This document shows positions 56,919-64,000 of a stretch of 64,000 nucleotides of DNA, one piece after another (position 1 is the stretch's first letter; every line of letters begins with the position of its first letter). The DNA is from Neurospora crassa OR74A (lineage: Eukaryota > Ascomycota > Sordariomycetes > Sordariales > Sordariaceae): NCBI RefSeq assembly GCF_000182925.2, contig NC_026504.1, positions 1,736,001-1,800,000 of the forward strand. The letters run 5' to 3'. Below the pieces are notes generated by a model. It worked only from the letters and a program-made list of their open reading frames with translations. It was not told the origin of the DNA and did not search any database. The position numbers and the translations under genes were made by a program.

Positions 56919-59405
56919 TCATCCCATTTGTTTATGCCTATTCTCCCTGAAATCCAAAACAGCAATGTCATAATCCGGATTCTTCCTAATCTTCACCCTC
57001 AACACCATCCCCTCCCCAATTTCAAACTCCCATTCCCTCCTCCTTCTTTTCCTCCTTCCACTTCCTGTTCCGCTCCGTGTTCCTGTTCCTGTCCCTATCC
57101 CCCCCATCATCCACCACTCCTTCCCTCCCAAAACCTTGATCAAGTCCTTCTCCGTCCTCGCCCACAAGACCCCCATCCCCAGTCCCCCCTTTTCGTCCCT
57201 CTCATCATTCCTCACGACCCCAACTTCAATCCACTGCTGCTGATGATCATCCCCCCCTCCTTTGCCACTACTACTTCTCACCACCCAAAAAACCAACAAG
57301 AAACCCAACTGCGGATCCAAACCGTGCCGAAACGCCAACGCCCGCGGCACCCCGGCCTTGTGCAAGCTGAAGCAGGGCTGTTGCGAGAAATCGGCGCGGT
57401 CCGTGACTTCGCTCCAGCGGTCGAGGTACCAGCAGCCGGACCCGTCGGCGGCTTGGGCGGGGATGGTGTGGGATAGGGACCAGGGGAGGAGGAGGATTCG
57501 AGGGTTGTTATTGTTGCTGTTGCTGTTGGTGGTTGTGGAGGGAAAGGTGGGATGGATGGAGGTGGAACTGGAGGGAGAGGGAGTGGGAAAGGAGAAGTAG
57601 GAGGGGAAGGAGGAGGGGATAAGGTTGGGGGTGGAGGCGAGGGAGATGGAGAAGGTTTGGACGGCTGTTGTGGGAGGGTGTGGTATAAATGATGATGATG
57701 AAGGTGCTGGAGGAAGGAGGGAAGGGGGGATGCGGACTAGACAGCGTGCCCATTTTGGGACAGGAGGGCGGAGAAGAATTTCGGTGCCTGTTAGGGAGAG
57801 GTGTAGTGTGAGGTGTTGCTTGTCACGCAAGTGTCCGTGTTGGCTGGACTCTGGAGGTGGCTTCGGGGGTGTAAAGAAACGCTGGAGGTCCGATGGAGGC
57901 ACGAGGAACCGCGAAGGAAAATGAACGCGCTTGAAGTGGCCGGCTGAGTCGGTGCAAAAGGTGATTCCCACTGTGTATCGCTCGTCGGGTGTGGAAGTCG
58001 GTGAGAGGACGGTGCAGCCGAACAGAGGGACGAGCATGATGTCTTTGACTTTGTGCTTGAGGAACGAGTAGTTGAAGGAGCGAAATCGGCTGTCGTGGAG
58101 ATAGGCGGATTCGAACTCATTGATGCGGCGGGGAAAGTATATCAAATCGGCAGTGGTACCCTCGAACGGGACAGGAGTTGGGGGGTTGACGTGAACGATG
58201 GAGTCCTCCAGAGAGCCGAAGACGTCCCAGTAGGATCTGTAGACAATATGATCGTCGGTATGGCGGGCGTTGAAGTCTGATATCGGAACGTGCATCTTTA
58301 AAAGAGACGACCCGATGATCTCGTGGTAGAAGTTGTTGGACTGGTGAGTACCATCAGGGTTCCAGGGATCTCCCATAACTCCATCAGCAACCCTCCAAGA
58401 GATACCCCCACAGCTCTCAAACATACTCGGCGACTGGGCCAATACTCCTTCAATAACCGCATACGAGTCCGAGCTAGCCCAAGCCAGTATGCTAGGATCG
58501 TAACACTGCCTCATGATTTCCAACTGGAGCCTCTTGAAGGCCTTCTGTCCTTCTCCATACAGCAGCGGCAAATTAACATCAAACAGTCCCATCAAGCAAT
58601 ACGCCTCGTCCTCGATCCTGGTAGTCCGTCGTGTGGCCGCCCATGACATTCGCTGCGCGACACTGAAGTCACCCAGCTTCCTCTCCATCCGCAGCAGCCC
58701 GGCGTCAATGCCTGTGATAGCGGCAATGTCATCACTGAGTGACTCGCGCGTGCCAAACTCCCGCCACAAGCGATCGCAGAAAACCACGTCAGACGGAGCG
58801 ATGAGTTCTTGAAGCGTCCAGCCACGCGTGAACCACTTGCTTCCATAGAGGAGCTCTTTCATCTCCTCCGTGATGGACATCGCATCGCCGTTACCGCCGT
58901 CTGACATTGATTGGTCCACATAGGGCGATTCGTGGTGTGGTATGACTTCTGGAACACTGATGTCGTTGAGGAAGGCGTAGCAAACCTCGGCATCATGGTA
59001 CCACTTGAACATGGAGTTGATGGCTTCAGAGAGCTCCGCACTGGAAGACTTGTCAATGCAGCAAGTGTCTATCCAGACGTAACGATAGCCTTCGGTGCGA
59101 GCTTTGGCGCAGCATCCTAAGATCTTGGAGAAGCCCTGTTTGGCAGTGACGGGCTTGTGCTGCGCCGTTCCATTGTTCGCAAAGTCAAACTGCTCGCTCG
59201 GTCCAGTATGGTTTCTTGTCGACGATGCTGTGCTATAACCGCTATCGACGAACGTTGAGGTTGTTCTCGGTGCTTTTGCTAGGTCTTGCATGTCCTGGAA
59301 GGACACTTCCTCCTGGCCCCAGGTGTGGGAGAGAATGGCGTAGGCGCATTTCGGGCCATCGTCAAACAGCTCAAGCTGAAGTGTCTCAACATCGAGAAGC
59401 CGCAT
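56919..59405 (-). CDS. HET-domain protein (vegetative-incompatibility type)
   Basis: Intronless, 828 residues. HET domains trigger regulated cell death after non-self recognition when unlike hyphae fuse; only some members are true incompatibility loci. The start MRLLDVETLQLELF is the classic HET opening, followed by YAILSHTWG (22-30), GYRYVWIDTCCIDK (106-119), RGWTLQELIAPS (194-205) and the downstream block DEAYCLMGLFDVNLPLLYGEG typical of the HET-D/E/R branch. Odd points: a Ser/Thr-rich insertion of about 45 residues (43-88) separates the first two motifs. There is no NACHT or WD40 region after the HET domain. Instead a long C-terminal part ends with a Ser/Thr/Asn low-complexity stretch (about 595-650), a GTGTGTRSGTGSG run and RRKRRRR. 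The frame is open throughout, so the gene looks intact. Confidence 0.93.
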   Translation of the reverse strand: MRLLDVETLQLELFDDGPKCAYAILSHTWGQEEVSFQDMQDLAKAPRTTSTFVDSGYSTASSTRNHTGPSEQFDFANNGTAQHKPVTAKQGFSKILGCCAKARTEGYRYVWIDTCCIDKSSSAELSEAINSMFKWYHDAEVCYAFLNDISVPEVIPHHESPYVDQSMSDGGNGDAMSITEEMKELLYGSKWFTRGWTLQELIAPSDVVFCDRLWREFGTRESLSDDIAAITGIDAGLLRMERKLGDFSVAQRMSWAATRRTTRIEDEAYCLMGLFDVNLPLLYGEGQKAFKRLQLEIMRQCYDPSILAWASSDSYAVIEGVLAQSPSMFESCGGISWRVADGVMGDPWNPDGTHQSNNFYHEIIGSSLLKMHVPISDFNARHTDDHIVYRSYWDVFGSLEDSIVHVNPPTPVPFEGTTADLIYFPRRINEFESAYLHDSRFRSFNYSFLKHKVKDIMLVPLFGCTVLSPTSTPDERYTVGITFCTDSAGHFKRVHFPSRFLVPPSDLQRFFTPPKPPPESSQHGHLRDKQHLTLHLSLTGTEILLRPPVPKWARCLVRIPPSLLPPAPSSSSFIPHPPTTAVQTFSISLASTPNLIPSSFPSYFSFPTPSPSSSTSIHPTFPSTTTNSNSNNNNPRILLLPWSLSHTIPAQAADGSGCWYLDRWSEVTDRADFSQQPCFSLHKAGVPRALAFRHGLDPQLGFLLVFWVVRSSSGKGGGDDHQQQWIEVGVVRNDERDEKGGLGMGVLWARTEKDLIKVLGGKEWWMMGGIGTGTGTRSGTGSGRRKRRRREWEFEIGEGMVLRVKIRKNPDYDIAVLDFRENRHKQMG

Positions 59406-60185
59406 GGTTTTGGTGGCTGATCTGCTGTAATACCCTCATCCAGGCACAACGTCTGTCAAGTGTGGTTTCACAACGGACAAAGAAAGGAGCAAATGAACGG
59501 CATAAAACACCGGCAAAACTTGTAACACTGCGGTTACCGGGTACGAGATCTCATTCTGATACGTCCCGAATAGAAGAAGAAAGCCGGAAAAAAAAAGGGT
59601 GCGATGAAAAGGTGAGATACGCAGCCAACCGAGTGAAATGATCGCTTTAGATCGAAATGAGAAAGGCGTGATGCGGAGTGCATACAACTCGTCTAGCTGG
59701 CAGCTTCAGTGGGTTCGCGAAGCAGAAGTTTAACCAAGGACCAATCAGATGGCTCAGAGCTTGCCTTTGCTTGTCTATGGCGTTGGTCGTGTGTATCAGG
59801 TAATGCCGTAGCAGCGATCAGAACAACGTTTGTATACACATGCCTCGTCAGGGATCAACGGCGCAGGTTATCTACTGTCACCAACCACAAGGGTATCAGA
59901 CTCCGTCACCTACCCGCTCTGTGTAGTTGAGTTTTTGAAAGCCAAAAAAAGGCTAGGAGAATGACAGGAGGTTGACAAGTCAACTGCGTCTCGACTTCAC
60001 TTCAGTTCAAGGCGGAAATGTTGCAGCAAAGGTGAACTTCCGCTTGAACGGCGTTTGCATGTCTGAGTCTAAATGTGGTGATCAGTCTAAATCCAAAATT
60101 TCCTTCTCACCTTTTAATGCCGCTGTATCCGTTGGTTCCATATCCAAAACCCGGCACACTGCCGTTACCACATTTCCGAATTCAA
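59406..60185. other. HET gene promoter and R3H gene 3' flank
   Basis: 780 bp without a supported gene; it is the upstream region of the HET gene. Confidence 0.5.
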
Positions 60186-61735
60186 TCAGAACATCTCCCA
60201 CAGAGGCGGCGGTATCAGCATCTGCCTTGTAGGTGCAGCCCGCCTCTTAGGACCGTTGCCAACCTGCCTCAGGCCGATATACACCACCCTCCTCGCTGGA
60301 TTGCCAACGGTGACCGACTTGGAGTCCAGTCCGTAGTAGTCTGAGATGGAATGCGTGAGCCAACGCCTGGTGCCCTTTTGTTAGTACACTGTTCCGACAG
60401 CTACCGGAAACCAGGTATCAGATAAACATACTTGAAGGAAGCGCCGCTTTCGTCGTCTCCAAGAGTATCAAGCACCATCCTCGTATCGGGCAGCAGTTGG
60501 ATACCCTTATCTGTGCCCTTCTCCGATGATGCATTCTTGATTGGCGGTTTGCCCCCAGCAGCGGCAGCGGTAGCCGTCTTTCGGCCCGTGAAGAGAATCT
60601 CTTCCTCATCCGAGCCGAGCTCATCGCTCTGGTTTCCACTGTCCCGAGCCTTTTGCTGCTTTTGCTGCTGCTGCTGCTCCCTCTTGGCCGCCGCATTCTG
60701 TCCGCGTTGCTGCTGAACAAGAAACTCCCTCACCGGCTCTTCCAACACACGCAGCCAGGCCTTGACGGCAGGCGTCTTCTTGGCCGTAGCACGCAAATCC
60801 TTCGGGACCTTTCCTACGTCTGCGCGCGTCTTGGCGACAGACGACGAGACCACCAAGGAAACAGCAGTGGTGGCCCCACCCAACTGGTGGCTGGTGGCAG
60901 TAACGGTCTTCTTACGATGCACGGCGAAAGCGGCCTTGCGCTCCTCGACGCGCTCACGAAGCCCCTTGTCCCAGTACTGCGCGAGGTGGTAAGGCATGTT
61001 ATCGTGGATGGGATACGTCGGTCCGACCTGCCAGTCTGAAGGCAGCGGCGGCTGTACGTTGGGAACTCCAACAAGACGGTCTGTGAAAGAGAATAATCCA
61101 AAAATCGGTCCCCACCGCAGCAGGGCAGGGAACCGGATGATTGACTTTGATTAGCTTGTTCCCAAACTCCAAGCGTGCAACACAGATCGTAACGAGCGGG
61201 GACTGGAAGAGGACTTGGATAGCCCTGGCACTGGCCCAACGAATCACAAGGGGGAGTATTTACCATTCTCCCAACGCCGTCGCTGCCTGCTACCTTCCTT
61301 GCCCTTCAGCAAAGCCTCGCGCCTCTTCATGCTGTCCCGGCGCGAAGGAGGCCGGCGCGGCGGCGCAACATTTGCGGCATACGTATCATCGCCATCGTCG
61401 AAGACCACATTGCGCAGCTTCAAGGCGGGATCGGTCGGGCCTGCTGCCGCCGCTGCTTCCCCCTGAGCAGCGCCGTCCAAGGGGATTAACAATGGATGGC
61501 CAGCACCGCGCGCATTGTTGGCGATCCGCAAGGATTCCAGGGCAGCGACAGTCCAGGCTTCGATATCAACGGCGGCAGTCGAGACATTGGAGATGGTCGA
61601 CTGATTCACGGGGAGCGGAAGTGGCTGTGACGCAATGATGTCTGCTGGTTGCTGGGGCTGCGGATGGTGCAAGGCCTCGTCATAGTCATCATCGCTGTCA
61701 TGACCAACAGGTCCGGCGACCTTTGTGATAGCCAT
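60186..61735 (-). CDS. R3H-domain protein with R3H-associated N-terminal domain (R3HDM4-like)
   Basis: Exons 61735-61264, 61080-60432 and 60366-60186 give 433 residues; introns are 183 and 65 nt. R3H domains bind single-stranded nucleic acids. The N-terminal associated domain runs from about 57 to 220 across intron 1: VDIEAWTVAALESLRI, then KEGSRQRRRWEN joined to DRLVGVPNVQPPLPSDW, then YPIHDNMPYHLAQYWDKGL. A Gln/Lys-rich low-complexity run follows (REQQQQQKQQKAR), then an acidic patch (SDEEEILF). The R3H domain itself spans intron 2: GASFK plus RWLTHSISDYYGLDSKSV, with the Arg-x3-His signature intact. The protein ends soon after at LWEMF. The acceptor CACCAG was chosen because it restores this signature in frame. 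Its cellular role is unknown in fungi. Confidence 0.93.
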
Positions 61736-62623
61736 CGGGATCGAAATTGGCAGTGGCAGCTAACGAATGTTTCTACCGCAGTGGTTGTCCGTCGTCGGTC
61801 GCCTCCGGCGCTCTATAAAATATTTTTGAACCCGGGAAGGTTGCCGAGGCGTTCGTATCGCCTCGCACCGTGTGAAGTGGTTGACGATCGGAGAAGATTG
61901 GTAGAGGAGGCTGCGGGGGCCCGGGAGACTTTTAGTGGGTGCCACCCGTTGACGGCGAAAAGTGGAGAAGTACGTCCGGGCTGCCGTGGCTGCTCAAGCT
62001 TATCAGAGGGTCCAAACCACTAACATATCTGATGTCAGCACGTACCGTGTAGCGTGTGATTTGCAAAGGCCGAATATTGATAAATGAAGAGGATGTTAGG
62101 GATAAATCAACAAGGCAGGTTGGTATTGTGGTCAGCGGGTATGGACTGGCAAAGAATAGGTAACAGGTGGGGGTGCTGCAAACGGAATCCGTACGGTCTT
62201 TTAAGCTCCAGAAGAGCAAGCATCGTGACACTCTCCCATGTTGATTTCCTGGATGACACTTCTCGATGATTCATACAGTAGTTGGGCTTCGAGACTGTCA
62301 TCGCTGACTCCCGTCCACTCCCCCGTAGTAAATGGAAGCGCGATATAACCCTCATCCATAACCAAACAGTCATGTATTCGGTGGCCAGTCACAATCACGT
62401 ATGAAGCTACCTGGGAAACCATAAATGGCAGTCCAAAGAGGGGGGAGATATTCATATCTCAAACAGCCACTAACATTGAGAGCGACAGTGAATCATGCAC
62501 AAGATTACTCCATCCATCCACCCCGAACAGTCAACGCCAGTATGTGCATGAGCCAAGTCAAAGCGTAGTAAAGAAACAAGGGATACTTGCTGCCTAGTTC
62601 GAATCCGAACTACCAATTCCACC
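61736..62623. other. Upstream region of R3H gene and 3' flank of PQ-loop gene
   Basis: Nearly 900 bp between the two minus-strand genes. Short frames only; no gene seen. Confidence 0.5.
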
Positions 62624-63669
62624 TTACTTGAGCAGCGGGGTAGTCTCAGCAGCAGCGTCACTGTCCTGCCGGTCCATAGTAGCCTGCAACTGCTCCTGGT
62701 TATTCGCGTAGTGCTCAGGATGCGAGGTGGATCGGCCAGGCGCATGGTCCTTGGACTCCTTGCGCGCCTGGATTTCGTAGTAAATGGCCATGGAGAGCAA
62801 CAAGCCTTGCATCGTCGCGGTCAAGACAAAAATGCCCCACGAGCTCCATCCGGCCCATCCTAGCCGCGCAAACAGGCTGCCTGCGAAGACAAATCCGCCC
62901 GGGGTCTGCATGCACATCATCGGAATGCTCAAGCTGCCAATGTGCTTCAGATGGTACGTGGTCCAGATCTGAGGGATGTACTGGACAGCGGCTAGCAGAG
63001 CAGCCATGACGCCGAGCACGTTTGCCCAGATTGCGAGCTTATCGTGGGCGATGGTGCTCAGAATACCCGTGACGACAATGACTGCAAGGCCGTGCAGCAG
63101 AGTGAGAGATGCCACCAAGAGAGCGGTCTGCCACCTTGGCTGTTCTTCGACCAGCGCCGCCTCGCTATCCGGGTCGTCCACTGCGTTGTATCGGAAGAAA
63201 ACCAAAAAGAGGACGAAACTGAAGGGGGAATGTTAGCCAAAGTTATTTCGCACCGCAACCTCGCAAGAGAGACACTGACATGAATGTGAAGCATATCCAT
63301 TGAACTCCCAATTGCGCGATACCAAGTAGGCCAGCCACGCAATGGAAGGTCTCGACCTCTTTGCAGCAAGCGATATCCTGACGAGACTTGGGCAGTAGGA
63401 GAATATTTGCAAACGCAGATGTTGCCGATGTTGTCCCCAGCAAAACGAAGTAGGGCGATATCCCTTCCGATGTGCCTCTTGATATGATACGAACATGCTG
63501 TGGCAGGTAGCTGATGAGCATTCCAATGACAATGACACTGTAGAAGTCAGTTTCTCATCCTTGTTGGTCTGGCACCCTCGTCAATGAATTCTTACATGGA
63601 AACTATTAGGTTGACGACGCTTATCTCGCGGAGGTCCTGGCAGACGTCCCCCTGCAAGAAGGACTCCAT
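62624..63669 (-). CDS. PQ-loop repeat membrane protein
   Basis: Exons 63669-63596, 63537-63280 and 63218-62624 give 308 residues; introns are 58 and 61 nt. PQ-loop proteins are seven-helix membrane proteins of endolysosomal and other compartments, including cystinosin and vacuolar cationic amino-acid exporters. Two PQ loops are present: SYLPQHVRIISRGTSEGISP near 34 and QYIPQIWTTYHLKHIGSLSI near 188. Hydrophobic helices between them include FANILLLP, LLGIAQLGVQWICFTFIFVLF and LLHGLAVIVVTGIL. A hydrophilic tail ends TTPLLK, which resembles a dileucine sorting signal for vacuole or endosome. The start at 63669 has a strong CGCCATGG context, and the first exon encodes a short luminal head (MESFLQGDVC). 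Substrate cannot be told from sequence. Confidence 0.93.
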
Positions 63670-64000
63670 GGCGAAAGGCTCGGGGAATCGCACAGTGAGT
63701 TCAGCTCGAAGTGAAAAAGAGTATAGTGAAATGGTTATTGAACAAAGCCAGGGTATGTGCGATTCGGTCGTAAATCATCGAAAGAGGTCCGGGCGAGATG
63801 TAGAAGTCGGTATTAATAATGTCATGGATCCCAAGAGCGGCGGGGACTGCGGGGATGGTGTTGTTGGGTTTCCAAGTCGTTGCAACCTCAGCTGCCCGGC
63901 GCACTCGTAACGCACGACTCTCTTCGTCTCTGAGTTCGAAGAGTCTTGGACCTCGGAGGCAACAGAGCTGCAACGAAGTCAAATGGTATTAGAAGTCGGT
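63670..64000. other. Upstream region of PQ-loop gene to window edge
   Basis: No gene seen. Overlapping frames on both strands lack recognisable domains. Any further gene lies outside the window. Confidence 0.5.

Noticed and set aside
1-64000. CRISPR arrays, rRNA genes, intact transposons or retroelements
   Set aside because: No spaced direct repeats, no rRNA-like sequence and no transposase or reverse-transcriptase motifs were seen on either strand.

Overview
This window is nuclear DNA of a filamentous ascomycete, most likely a Sordariomycete close to Neurospora or Sordaria. The evidence is short introns (mostly 46-125 nt, GT-AG, GTATGT/GTAAGT-like donors, some with CTAAC/CTGAC branch sites), a HET-domain gene, a BEM1 scaffold, a DDB1 gene next to a Rieske gene whose 231-residue product agrees with my memory of Neurospora FES-1, and long gene-poor intervals. 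The genus call rests on memory and inference; no database was searched. I placed splice sites by eye and checked them by frame arithmetic.

Layout. 0.5-1.2 kb: small coiled-coil protein (+). 2.8-4.1 kb: CENP-B-type DNA-binding protein with a C-terminal zinc finger (+). 5.8-7.7 kb: BEM1 polarity scaffold (-). 7.7-12.5 kb: gene-poor. 12.5-17.1 kb: divergent pair of a THP3/LENG8-like SAC3/GANP protein (-) and ESCRT-II VPS36 (+). 17.5-18.6 kb: fungal membrane protein, probably mitochondrial (-). 20.5-21.0 kb: 97-residue repeat protein (-). 22.1-25.3 kb: a 1012-residue protein with an acidic tract, a C2H2 finger, two DUF3716-like modules and a cupin-like tail (-), with an AT-rich island upstream. 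26.6-28.9 kb: intact CE3-type SGNH esterase (-) beside a decayed GH5 mannanase (-). 30.1-32.6 kb: YVC1/TRP channel (+). 35.5-37.0 kb: cell-surface sensor-like glycoprotein (+). 38.1-39.0 kb: HSP31/DJ-1-like enzyme (+). 39.4-43.5 kb: very Gln-rich regulator-like protein (-). 46.3-51.9 kb: DDB1 and Rieske subunit, both +. 54.4-56.3 kb: secreted tandem-repeat protein (+). 56.9-59.4 kb: HET-domain protein (-). 60.2-61.7 kb: R3H protein (-). 62.6-63.7 kb: PQ-loop membrane protein (-).

There is no operon-like organisation. Themes are housekeeping cell biology (polarity, endosomal sorting, mRNA processing, vacuolar calcium, ubiquitin ligase, respiration) and faster-evolving surface, secreted and recognition genes (HET, repeat protein, sensor, CAZymes). 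The least explained items are the multi-domain DUF3716 protein, the CENP-B/zinc-finger protein without a transposase domain, the secreted repeat protein whose inner repeats start with splice-donor-like strings, and an orphan TATA box behind a G tract near 44.8 kb. I see no rRNA, convincing tRNA, CRISPR array or intact transposon.
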